A stretch of 5,986 nt of DNA from an uncultured Acidimicrobiales bacterium (GCA_938008925.1 CALLIQ010000167.1:1-5986); one strand, 5' to 3'. Positions 1-5,954 are shown, counted from the stretch's first letter. The notes: generated from the letters alone by a model not told the origin. Program-made: numbers and translations.

Positions 1-1
1 C

Positions 2-559
2 CTCCAGGAAGGACAGGTCGACATGTCGGTTGCGAGCATGAACCACACGCTGTCTCGTGAGGAAGCGATCGACTTCAGCATCACGTACTTCTGGGACGAC
101 CAGTCGTTCCTCGTGCGGACCGACTCGTTCGAGTCGATCGATGATCTGGTCGGGGAGACCGTCGCCGCCAGCGCGGGAAGCTCAACCATCGACAGCTGGA
201 CCTCCTACGTCGCCGACCTCGGTGGTGACGAACCCGAGTTCGTCGAGTTCGACGACAAGCTGGCGGCGGTCCAGGCGGTCCGCGACGGTGCAGTCGCCGG
301 CTACACCGAAGACAACATCACGCTGCTCGCGCTCGCCGCCGGCGATCCCGAACTCACCTTGTTGCCCGGCGGCCACAACCCGGTCCAGTTCGGCATCGGC
401 GTTCCCGAGAACGAGTCGGATTGGCGAGATCAGGTCAACGTCGCCCTCCAGCAGCTCTGGACGAGCGGCGAGTTCGGCACGCTCTACGAACGTTGGTTCG
501 AAGGCCCCGACCGCATCATCGACTTGCCGCTCGGCGGCGAGATGGAGATCTGGTCCTAG
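2..559 (+). CDS. ABC transporter solute-binding protein, family 3 (5' partial)
   Basis: The reading frame is open from the window edge, so the N-terminus (signal peptide and first lobe) lies upstream; 185 codons remain. The ATG at 23 is internal, because the preceding in-frame residues (LQEGQVD) continue the family pattern. Visible family 3 (SBP_bac_3, amino-acid type) landmarks: a TLSREEAIDFS segment near the start of the fragment, matching the usual 'T..R...IDFS..Y' block; a DLVGETVAASAGSST segment matching the hinge-region 'dL.Gk.vgv..Gs'; a VQAVRDGAVAGYTEDN segment; and a C-terminal block from IGVPENESDW to LYERWF matching the last helices of the fold. The protein would capture a small polar solute outside the membrane and deliver it to an ABC permease. 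The ligand cannot be read from the sequence. It lies 32 bases upstream of the ATPase gene, presumably in one operon. The ending, after the normal domain end at ERWF, is a short acidic/hydrophobic tail finishing in EIWS. Confidence 0.85.
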   Translation, partial: LQEGQVDMSVASMNHTLSREEAIDFSITYFWDDQSFLVRTDSFESIDDLVGETVAASAGSSTIDSWTSYVADLGGDEPEFVEFDDKLAAVQAVRDGAVAGYTEDNITLLALAAGDPELTLLPGGHNPVQFGIGVPENESDWRDQVNVALQQLWTSGEFGTLYERWFEGPDRIIDLPLGGEMEIWS

Positions 560-591
560 GCGCCCACGGTCGCCTGTCGCCGGAGCCCACC

Positions 592-1344
592 ATGACCACG
601 CTCGCACTCGATCGACTGACGTTGCGCTATGCGTCCACGTCGGCCGCACCAGCGGTCGGCGCCGATCAGGCGCCGCCGGCCGTCGACGACGTGACCCTCG
701 AGGTGGCGTCCGGCGAGTTCATGGTGTTGGTCGGCCCATCGGGGTGCGGAAAGACGACGACGCTTCGGCTCATCGCCGGCCTGCTCTCACCGACCGACGG
801 CGACATCAGAGTCGATGGCGTGTCCGTCGTGGCCGATCCGCCCGAACGGCGGGGGGCTGCCCTCGTCGCCCAGGAACACTCGCTGTTTCCGTTTCGCACC
901 GTGGGAGAGAACGTCGCCTACGGGCTGACGATCCGCAAGGTGGCGAAGCGGGAACGGGCGGAGCGGGTCGCCGAAGCGCTGGCTTCGGTCCGGCTTGTCG
1001 GGTTCGAAGATCGTTGGCCGGCCGAACTGTCGGGCGGGCAGCGCCAACGCGTTGCCTTGGCGAGAGCGCTCGTGATCCAGCCCCGACTGCTCTTGCTCGA
1101 CGAACCGTTGTCGAGCCTGGACAACGACCTGCGGGTCGAGCTCCAAGGCATGCTCGGCGATCTGCATCGATCGAGCGGTCTCACGACCGTCATGGTCACC
1201 CACGATCAGCGCGAAGCCATGGCCCTCGCCGACACCGTCGCCGTGATGGTCGACGGCTCGCTCCGCCAGTCCGGCCCACCCGAGACGGTGGCTGCGGCGC
1301 CGGCCGACGAGCAGGTCGCTCGTCTGTTCGGGGCGGTGAGCTGA
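592..1344 (+). CDS. ABC importer ATP-binding protein
   Basis: This 250-residue protein is a complete nucleotide-binding subunit. Walker A is GPSGCGKTT (48-56), the Q-loop glutamine is Q94, the signature LSGGQ is at 146-150, Walker B is LLLLDEP (166-172) with catalytic E171, the D-loop SSLD is at 174-177 and the switch histidine is H204 in VTHD. It would hydrolyse ATP on the cytoplasmic face to drive import. The segments FPFRTVGENVAYGL and DEPLSSLD, and the C-terminal 'G.PETV...P' stretch, resemble the PotA/FbpC/CysA group more than amino-acid (PAAT) ATPases, which usually carry DEPTSALD. The C-terminal TOBE domain common in PotA-like proteins is absent. The ATG at 592 has a GGAG ribosome site at 582-585, six bases upstream; an in-frame extension back to 421 would overlap the binding-protein gene and is arginine-rich shadow sequence. 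The stop overlaps the next start by one base (TGATG). Substrate unknown. Confidence 0.93.
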   Translation: MTTLALDRLTLRYASTSAAPAVGADQAPPAVDDVTLEVASGEFMVLVGPSGCGKTTTLRLIAGLLSPTDGDIRVDGVSVVADPPERRGAALVAQEHSLFPFRTVGENVAYGLTIRKVAKRERAERVAEALASVRLVGFEDRWPAELSGGQRQRVALARALVIQPRLLLLDEPLSSLDNDLRVELQGMLGDLHRSSGLTTVMVTHDQREAMALADTVAVMVDGSLRQSGPPETVAAAPADEQVARLFGAVS

Positions 1345-1868
1345 TGTCCAGTCCGACGGACAGCTTCTCAGTCGATCTGCGGCCGATCGCCGTCGCCCGA
1401 ATTCTCATCGGCGTGCTGTGGCTCTACTCCCTCCGCTGGAAACTCCAACCCGACTTCGACGGGGGGAGCGAACGGGGCTTGCGCGAATGGTTGGAACTGG
1501 AGGTCGAGCACGCCGCCTTCGGCTTCTACGGCAATCTCATCGAGTCGGTCGTCCTCCCCAACTTCACCGTCTTCGCCTGGCTCCTCTTCCTGGTCGAGCT
1601 CTTCGTCGGCCTGTCTCTGCTGACCGGCACCGCGACTCGCCTCGGCGCTGCGGTCGGCCTCGTGCTGTCGCTCAACCTGGGGGTCGGCCTCCTCGAGGTC
1701 CCCGGCGAATGGCCCTGGTCGTACGCGATGCTCGCGATGTGGCACGGCTTGTTCGTCGTCTCCGGCCCCGGTCGGGTCTGGGGAGTCGACCAGCTCATCG
1801 TTCGTTCCGATCCGTCCCCACTCCAGATCCGGCTCACCGGACACAACGCAAGGATGCAAACACCATGA
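1344..1868 (+). CDS. DoxX-like integral membrane protein (first of tandem pair)
   Basis: This 174-residue protein has four predicted hydrophobic segments, at about 14-31, 68-93, 99-117 and 125-140. It carries the DoxX-family pattern of a glutamate in helix 2 (E85), then a LLTGTATRLG turn (92-101) and a GPGRVWGVDQ ending (141-150). DoxX/DoxD-type proteins include the membrane subunits of archaeal thiosulfate:quinone oxidoreductase and many bacterial proteins of unknown role linked to redox or envelope stress. Nothing here shows sulfur chemistry, and it has no cysteine. The start ATG overlaps the ATPase stop by one base, with a GGTGAG ribosome site at 1335-1340. The frame is open far upstream (to 57), but that part is a shadow of the first two genes. 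The stop overlaps the next ATG by four bases. The loop at 32-60 between helices 1 and 2 is long and charged, probably extracytoplasmic. Family assignment is fairly sure; function is unknown. Confidence 0.8.
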   Translation: MSSPTDSFSVDLRPIAVARILIGVLWLYSLRWKLQPDFDGGSERGLREWLELEVEHAAFGFYGNLIESVVLPNFTVFAWLLFLVELFVGLSLLTGTATRLGAAVGLVLSLNLGVGLLEVPGEWPWSYAMLAMWHGLFVVSGPGRVWGVDQLIVRSDPSPLQIRLTGHNARMQTP

Positions 1869-2413
1869 CCACCGACATGACGAGTCCAGACACAGACGCT
1901 GGCGCGATGGCCAGCTCCGCCGATGGCGCGAATGGCTCGATGGCCGTCGCCCTGCTCCGCATCACGCTCGGCGTGATCATTCTGGTGACGTGGTGGGGCA
2001 ACGTCGGCAACGACTTCTACACCGCCGACGGCATCGAAGGCTTCATCAACTGGCTGTTCACCGCAGAAGAAGAAGGCGGCAACGGCAGCTCGCTCGGGTT
2101 CTTCCAATCGATCCTCGACGCGACGGTCGTTCCTGCCGCCGGCGTCGTCGGCTTCGTCCAGTTGATCATCGAGGGGCTCATGGGGCTCGGCTTGCTCGTC
2201 GGAGGCATGACGCGCCTCGCCAGCCTTGGCGCGATGGGCTTCTTCGCCATCCTCTTTCTCTCCTACTTTGGCGGTGGTGAGTGGATCTGGACCTACGTCT
2301 TGTTGTTCATGGCTGCGCTGACCGTCTTCATGGGATGGGGTGGCCGAGTCCTCGGCCTCGACCAAGCGATCGCCAAGGCTCGCGGCGCGTCGCCCGCCGG
2401 GCTCCTCTGGTGA
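1865..2413 (+). CDS. DoxX-like integral membrane protein (second of tandem pair)
   Basis: This 182-residue protein has a polar N-terminal tail of about 25 residues, then four hydrophobic segments at about 27-45, 89-113, 118-135 and 140-158. It is recognisably a paralogue of the gene before it. Both have an R-I/T-LGV type first helix, a glutamate in helix 2 (here E103), a G-x-x-TRL turn (here GGMTRLA, 113-119), an EW-x-W-x-Y start to helix 4 (here GEWIWTY, 138-144) and a GRV-x-G-x-DQ-x-I ending (160-169). It also lacks cysteine. It has a longer helix 1-2 loop (about 46-88) with the acidic run AEEEGG. The ATG at 1865 sits in a four-base ATGA overlap with the preceding stop, with AAGGA at 1850-1854, ten bases upstream. 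Tandem, translationally coupled paralogues suggest a heteromeric complex, which is inference. Function unknown. Confidence 0.8.
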   Translation: MTTDMTSPDTDAGAMASSADGANGSMAVALLRITLGVIILVTWWGNVGNDFYTADGIEGFINWLFTAEEEGGNGSSLGFFQSILDATVVPAAGVVGFVQLIIEGLMGLGLLVGGMTRLASLGAMGFFAILFLSYFGGGEWIWTYVLLFMAALTVFMGWGGRVLGLDQAIAKARGASPAGLLW

Positions 2414-2415
2414 GG
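2412..2415 (+). promoter_or_regulatory. Ribosome binding site supporting the GTG start at 2427
   Basis: GAGG overlaps the stop of the upstream DoxX-like gene and lies 11 bases before the GTG at 2427. It supports that start over the upstream in-frame GTG at 2340, which would add 29 low-complexity residues read out of frame from the DoxX-like gene. Confidence 0.5.
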
Positions 2416-2426
2416 CTGCGAGCATC

Positions 2427-3995
2427 GTGATCGACGATGCGATCCTGATCTTCGCGGGCGTCGTGTACGTCGTGGTCTCCGGACTGCTGTTCGTGCTCGG
2501 AACGAACCTGTCTCTCTTGTCGATCCTCGTGCTGCTTCGCAAAGGTGAGCGCCAGGGCGCCGACATCGACCTCGTGAACGCTCAGCCCGCCGACGATTCG
2601 AACGGCGAGCCGGTGCCGACGGTGACCGTCCAGCTGCCGATCTACAACGAGTTGTACGTCGCTGCGCGAATCATCAAGGCTGCGGCAGCGCTCGAGCATC
2701 CTGGCCACGCCCTGGAGATCCAGGTCCTCGACGACAGCGACGACGAGACGGTCGCGGTCGTCGAGCGAGCGGTCGCCGAGGTCGCTGGCACCGGCGTGGA
2801 CATCCACCACGTGCGTCGTGACGACCGCGCCGGCTACAAGGCCGGTGCGCTGCGCGAGGGCATGAAGACGGCGAAGGGCGAGTTCATCGCGATCTTCGAC
2901 GCCGACTTCGTTCCACCGCCGAACTTCCTCGTCGAGACGCTCGGGCACTTCGACAACCCGACCATCGGGTTCGTGCAGTGCCGGTGGGGGCACATCAACA
3001 AGGACTATTCATGGATGACCCGGCTGCAGAGCCTCGCCATCGACGGCCACTTCATGGTCGAGCAGGCGGCCCGCGGTCTGCGGAACTACTGGTTCAACTT
3101 CAACGGGACCGCAGGCGTCTGGCGGGCGGCGACCATCGAAGATGCGGGCGGCTGGACGGCCGACACCCTCACCGAAGATCTCGACCTGTCCTATCGCGCC
3201 CACCTCGCCGGCTGGCGAGGTCACTATCGCGAGGACGTCGAGGTGCCGGGGGAGCTGCCAGCACAGATGTCGAGCTTCCGTCGCCAACAACACCGATGGG
3301 CGAGAGGGTCGTTCGAAACCGCGGCGAAGCTCTTGCCGCAGGTGCTCCGGTCCGACGCCCCGTTGGCGACTCGCTTCCAAGCAACCGCCCACCTCACCGC
3401 GTATTCGATCCACCTCATGCTCTTCACGCTGGCTCTCATCTATCCGCTCGTCGTCGTTGGCGGCGACCGGTTCATGGGGTTCTCGACCCTCTACGGCCTC
3501 GGGTACGTATTCGCGATCTCCTCGCTGTCACCGGGCATCTTCTTCGCGACGGGTCAGCACCGCTTGGGCCCGGGATGGTGGCGTCGGATCCCGAGGATCC
3601 TCGCGGTCACGGTCCTCGGGGCCGGGTTCATGCTCAACACGGTGCGGGCCGCCGTGCAGATCTTCACCAAACCCAATCCGGAGTTCGAGCGAACCGCCAA
3701 GTTCGGGCTCGGCGAGGCTGAACCGGTCGGCCGGTCGTGGACACAGAAGCGCTACCAGCTCCGGTTCGATCGCATCGTCTACGCCGAGTATCTCCTGGGT
3801 GCGTACTGCGGCTTCGGTGCGTGGCTGGCCATCGATCGCGGCAACTGGGGAGTCGCCATCTACGCCACGGTCTTCTCGATCGGGCTGATCAGCATTGCCT
3901 CCATCACGGTCGGTCAGACGATCTCGGTTCACCGCTCGAGGGTTCGCCGGGCTCGGGTCGTCGAGGCCGAGCGACGGGTCCTCGCTCCCACGTGA
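2427..3995 (+). CDS. Processive family 2 glycosyltransferase (cellulose synthase/CslA-like membrane synthase)
   Basis: With the GTG start this is a 522-residue protein. An N-terminal hydrophobic stretch (5-36) is followed by a cytoplasmic GT-A catalytic domain (about 65-300) and about five more hydrophobic segments (322-345, 351-376, 389-411, 449-470, 475-497). The whole D,D,D,QxxRW set of processive beta-glycan synthases is visible: QLPIYNE (69-75), DDSDD (102-106), YKAGAL (137-142), DAD (158-160), FNFNGTAG (223-230), TED (249-251) and QQHRW (287-291). The FNFNGTAG and TLTEDLDLSYRA blocks resemble plant CslA/CslC and their bacterial relatives, in which members make beta-mannan or beta-glucan backbones. 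There is no PilZ domain, so no cyclic-di-GMP control of the BcsA kind. It would polymerise a nucleotide sugar at the inner membrane face and probably extrude the chain. Sugar and linkage cannot be read. It starts 13 bases after the DoxX-like stop, and its own stop overlaps the next GTG by four bases. Confidence 0.9.
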   Translation: MIDDAILIFAGVVYVVVSGLLFVLGTNLSLLSILVLLRKGERQGADIDLVNAQPADDSNGEPVPTVTVQLPIYNELYVAARIIKAAAALEHPGHALEIQVLDDSDDETVAVVERAVAEVAGTGVDIHHVRRDDRAGYKAGALREGMKTAKGEFIAIFDADFVPPPNFLVETLGHFDNPTIGFVQCRWGHINKDYSWMTRLQSLAIDGHFMVEQAARGLRNYWFNFNGTAGVWRAATIEDAGGWTADTLTEDLDLSYRAHLAGWRGHYREDVEVPGELPAQMSSFRRQQHRWARGSFETAAKLLPQVLRSDAPLATRFQATAHLTAYSIHLMLFTLALIYPLVVVGGDRFMGFSTLYGLGYVFAISSLSPGIFFATGQHRLGPGWWRRIPRILAVTVLGAGFMLNTVRAAVQIFTKPNPEFERTAKFGLGEAEPVGRSWTQKRYQLRFDRIVYAEYLLGAYCGFGAWLAIDRGNWGVAIYATVFSIGLISIASITVGQTISVHRSRVRRARVVEAERRVLAPT

Positions 3996-4645
3996 GGCGA
4001 GCGGTCCTCATCATGGCCAAGGCGCCGATCGCCGGTCTGTCAAAGACGCGATTGACGCCGAGGTTGTCCCACGACGAAGCCGCCGAGCTGTCGGCCTGTT
4101 TCATTCGCGATGCCGTCGCGCTGGCCCAGCGTGCTGCCGGCGCTCGAGCGGTCGTGGCCATCTCGCCGACCGATGCCGGCCCGGCGTTCGACGAGCTGCT
4201 CCCCGGCTGTCCGCAGATCGTCCAACGCGGCGCACAACTCGGCGATCGCCTCGCGCACGTCATGTCCCGAGCGCTCGACGATGGGTTCGATCAGGTGGTC
4301 GCCATCAACGCCGACGGCCCGACCCTGCCCGTGCGGCTCATCGACGATGCGTTCAGGGCGCTCGGCGCCCCGGAAACCGACATCGTGCTCGGCCCGACCG
4401 ACGATGGTGGCTACTACCTCATCGGCTGGACGCATCCCCACCCTGCGGTCGTCGAGGAGGTCGAGATGTCGACGCCGACGGTGCTCGACGACACGCTGGC
4501 CATCGCCGAGCGCGACGGTCTGACCGTCGAGTTGCTCGACCCGTGGTACGACGTCGACGACGGCGACGATCTCGACCGGCTGATCGCCGACATCGAACGG
4601 GGCGTGCCGTGCGGCGAGCACACGATTGCGTTCCTGGGACGATGA
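3992..4645 (+). CDS. DUF2064/TIGR04282-type GT-A fold transferase
   Basis: This 217-residue protein has the signature of the small GT-A family called DUF2064 or TIGR04282 (sugar-transferase-like, related in fold to nucleotidyltransferases such as CofC). Visible blocks are KAPIAGLSKTRL (10-21), AINADGPTLP (105-113) holding the metal-site-like D108, GPTDDGGYYLIG (134-145) and WYDVDDGDDLDRL (185-197). Family members often sit beside a GT2 gene, as here, but no reaction is established for this subgroup. The GTG at 3992 was chosen because it gives RRAVLIMAKAP, the usual first beta strand leading into the K-AP-x-x-G loop, and because GTGA overlaps the previous stop by four bases. The ATG at 4013 would delete that strand. 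No strong ribosome site precedes the GTG, so translational coupling is likely. The usual G-(T/S)-D-(C/S)-P motif reads NADGP here. Family confident, substrate unknown. Confidence 0.85.
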   Translation: MRRAVLIMAKAPIAGLSKTRLTPRLSHDEAAELSACFIRDAVALAQRAAGARAVVAISPTDAGPAFDELLPGCPQIVQRGAQLGDRLAHVMSRALDDGFDQVVAINADGPTLPVRLIDDAFRALGAPETDIVLGPTDDGGYYLIGWTHPHPAVVEEVEMSTPTVLDDTLAIAERDGLTVELLDPWYDVDDGDDLDRLIADIERGVPCGEHTIAFLGR

Positions 4646-5361
4646 CGAACGGTCGGATCGGCGTCGTCATCCCAGCGTTGAACGAAGCCGAGAACATCGC
4701 CGATCTCGTGCTGGCGACCCTTGCCGAGGATCCACCCGGTGCGATCGCAACCGTCGTGGTCGCCGACAACGGCTCAGACGACGACACCGGACGCCAAGCC
4801 GAGGCAGCGGGCGCGGTCGTGGTGGTCGAGCCCCGCCGGGGCTACGGGTACGCGTGCCTCGCCGGCACCGAGGCTGCGGTGCAGGCAGGGGTCGACATCG
4901 TCGTCTACCTCGACGCTGATCACAGCTGTCGCCCCGATGAGCTCGGCGATGTCGTCGGCCCCATCATCGACGGTGGCGCCGATCTCGTGCTCGGCTCGCG
5001 AACGAGGGGCACGATCGCACGGGGTGCGATGCCGCCGCATCAGCGGTTCGGCAACTGGCTCTCGGCGCGTTTGATGCGTCGGCTCTACGGGATCGCCGTG
5101 ACCGATCTCGGCCCGTACCGAGCGATCCGGTCCGAGTTGATCTCGTCGCTCGACATGGCGGAGATGACCTTCGGATGGCCAACGGAGATGACGGTCAAGA
5201 CGGCGAACCGGGGCGCCAGGATCGTCGAGGTGCCGGTCAGTTGGGACCAGCGTCGCTCCGGGACCTCGAAGGTGAGTGGGACGTTGCGCGGCACGGTGCT
5301 CGCCGCTCGGCATATTCTCGGCGTGACGATCCGCTACGCACGACGAAGGAACCAGGGATGA
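4642..5361 (+). CDS. Family 2 glycosyltransferase, dolichyl-phosphate-mannose-synthase-like
   Basis: This 239-residue soluble GT-A enzyme has no membrane segment, unlike many polyprenyl-phosphate sugar synthases that carry C-terminal helices. Motifs are VVIPALNE (8-15), VADNGSDDDT (40-49) with nucleotide-contacting D42, the metal-binding DAD (91-93), LGSR (117-120), DLGPYRAIR (155-163) and R-x-SGTSKVSGT (205-214), which is the arginine/lysine loop typical of DPM1-like enzymes. The likely reaction is transfer of a hexose from a nucleotide sugar to a lipid phosphate or similar acceptor. This is family-based inference; the donor is unknown. The 'TDLGP.RAIR' and 'SGTSK.SGT..G' forms match a GT2 subgroup that, as I recall without checking, is often encoded next to DUF2064 proteins in actinobacteria, exactly as here. 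The ATG overlaps the previous stop by four bases (ATGA), and the gene's own stop overlaps the lipoprotein start in the same way. Confidence 0.9.
   Translation: MTNGRIGVVIPALNEAENIADLVLATLAEDPPGAIATVVVADNGSDDDTGRQAEAAGAVVVVEPRRGYGYACLAGTEAAVQAGVDIVVYLDADHSCRPDELGDVVGPIIDGGADLVLGSRTRGTIARGAMPPHQRFGNWLSARLMRRLYGIAVTDLGPYRAIRSELISSLDMAEMTFGWPTEMTVKTANRGARIVEVPVSWDQRRSGTSKVSGTLRGTVLAARHILGVTIRYARRRNQG
5346..5350 (+). promoter_or_regulatory. Ribosome binding site of the PKD lipoprotein gene
   Basis: AAGGA lies seven bases before the ATG at 5358, inside the end of the upstream GT2 gene. It is one of the clearest Shine-Dalgarno matches in the window and fixes the start over the long in-frame upstream extension to 5175. 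Confidence 0.55.
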
Positions 5362-5774
5362 AGGAATCTGAGAAGACCCGCTCCATGCTCCGTCCCACTT
5401 CGATGTTCCGACCGGCCGCCTTGGTCGGGTTGATGTCGGCTGGCGTGCTGGCCCTTGCCGCATGCGGCTCGGACGACTCGTTGGCTGCAGACGCCGGGGC
5501 CGACCAGACGATCACGGTCGGCGAATCACCGACGTTCGACGGATGCGACTCGACCGGGTCGATCAGCAACTACGCGTGGACCATCGAGTCCGCCCCAGCC
5601 GACATGGCCGACGACGCCGGCAAGGTCATTCGCGAGTCGATGAATGACTGCTCGTTCACGCTCGAAGCCGCAATGCTCACCGAGGAGGCCGGTGTCTGGA
5701 CGGTCCGCTTGACGGTGACCGACGGCGACGCCGCCGAAGCGACCGACACGGTCGACATCACCGTCGAACCCTGA
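5358..5774 (+). CDS. Small lipoprotein with a single PKD-like domain
   Basis: This 138-residue protein has a charged N-terminus (1-19), a hydrophobic stretch (20-35) and the lipobox LAAC (33-36), so it should be processed by signal peptidase II and anchored by a diacylglyceryl group on C36. A short linker is followed by one PKD-like beta-sandwich (about 44-138). It begins ADAGADQTITVGE (44-56), continues with NYAWTI (71-76) and ends with VWTVRLTVTDGDAAEATDTV (113-132), the usual order of PKD repeats. PKD domains commonly mediate protein-protein or protein-glycan contacts on cell surfaces and carry no catalysis. Two cysteines, C63 and C98, sit at positions where PKD repeats normally have none and could form a disulfide; C63 replaces the common serine/glycine of the 'FDGS' turn. 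It is last in the operon, coupled to the GT2 gene by an ATGA overlap, with AAGGA seven bases upstream. Exact role unknown. Confidence 0.85.
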   Translation: MKESEKTRSMLRPTSMFRPAALVGLMSAGVLALAACGSDDSLAADAGADQTITVGESPTFDGCDSTGSISNYAWTIESAPADMADDAGKVIRESMNDCSFTLEAAMLTEEAGVWTVRLTVTDGDAAEATDTVDITVEP

Positions 5775-5820
5775 CCCGACAAGCCTTCCGAAACCCGAAT
5801 GATCGGCCCGATCGGTCCGC

Positions 5821-5826
5821 TAGCCT
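5821..5826 (+). promoter_or_regulatory. Possible -10 element for the tRNA-Pro gene
   Basis: TAGCCT fits the TANNNT pattern of actinobacterial -10 hexamers and lies 30 bases before the tRNA 5' end in the 81-base gap after the lipoprotein gene. No convincing -35 match is seen 16 to 18 bases upstream, so the call is tentative. The rest of the gap holds only short GATCGG-type repeats. Confidence 0.3.
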
Positions 5827-5855
5827 GACGAGCCTTCGCACCTCGAGTGCGGGAT

Positions 5856-5929
5856 CGGGATGTGGCGCAGCTTGGTAGCGCACCTGCTTTGGGAGCAGGG
5901 GGTCCCCAGTTCAAATCTGGGCATCCCGA
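5856..5929 (+). tRNA. tRNA-Pro (anticodon TGG)
   Basis: A full cloverleaf of 74 nt can be drawn. The acceptor stem is CGGGATG (5856-5862) with CATCCCG (5922-5928) and discriminator A5929. The D arm is GCGC (5865-5868) with GCGC (5878-5881) around an AGCTTGGTA loop. The anticodon stem is CCTGC (5883-5887) with GCAGG (5895-5899), and its loop TTTGGGA holds TGG at 5890-5892. The T arm is CCCAG (5905-5909) with CTGGG (5917-5921) and loop TTCAAAT. All stems pair perfectly. C1:G72 with A73 is the known bacterial tRNA-Pro identity pattern. The 3' CCA is not encoded (CAA follows A73), so a CCA-adding enzyme is needed. The TGG anticodon reads CCA and, by wobble, other proline codons. Confidence 0.97.
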
Positions 5930-5935
5930 CAACAG

Positions 5936-5954
5936 GCCAGCTTCACCAGCTGGC
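5936..5954 (+). terminator. Candidate terminator hairpin after tRNA-Pro
   Basis: GCCAGCT (5936-5942) and AGCTGGC (5948-5954) form a perfect 7-bp stem with a five-base TCACC loop, starting six bases after the tRNA end. No T-run follows (GGCGACG), so a classical intrinsic terminator is not complete. Stem-only terminators are often proposed in high-GC actinobacteria. It could instead be a 3'-end processing signal. Confidence 0.4.

Noticed and set aside
57..1343. Long + strand open frame running into the first DoxX-like gene, suggesting a giant fusion protein
   Set aside because: The upstream part is arginine/serine-rich, low-complexity, and out of frame with the well-supported binding protein and ATPase genes. 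High GC keeps shadow frames open.
1344..2413. Idea that the DoxX-like proteins are the missing ABC permeases
   Set aside because: They carry DoxX motifs and only four helices, and I see no EAA coupling loop. A permease gene upstream of the window is the simpler explanation.
2340..2426. Upstream in-frame GTG start for the processive glycosyltransferase
   Set aside because: It would overlap the DoxX-like gene by 74 bases and add a low-complexity shadow-type peptide. The GTG at 2427 has a GAGG site and begins right before the first membrane helix.
1526..2566. Minus-strand open frame of 346 codons across the DoxX-like pair
   Set aside because: The product is Asp/Glu/Arg-rich without family motifs and mirrors two genes with clear membrane-protein signatures.
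2328..2993. Minus-strand open frame of 221 codons over the start of the processive glycosyltransferase
   Set aside because: Antisense shadow of the QLPIYNE/DDSDD/DAD coding region, with no recognisable domain.
3202..3221. Perfect 8-bp inverted repeat with a 4-base loop (ACCTCGCC / GGCGAGGT)
   Set aside because: It lies within conserved glycosyltransferase codons (AHLAGWRGH region). One such repeat is unsurprising in GC-rich coding DNA and nothing suggests a regulatory role.
3592..3603. 12-bp palindrome CGAGGATCCTCG
   Set aside because: Inside the glycosyltransferase coding sequence. About one 12-bp palindrome is expected by chance in a window this long.
5570..5932. Minus-strand open frame of 120 codons starting with a MSGCPDLNWGP-like peptide
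   Set aside because: Its N-terminal part is the antisense translation of the tRNA-Pro gene, a well-known source of false proteins, and the rest is the antisense of the PKD lipoprotein gene.
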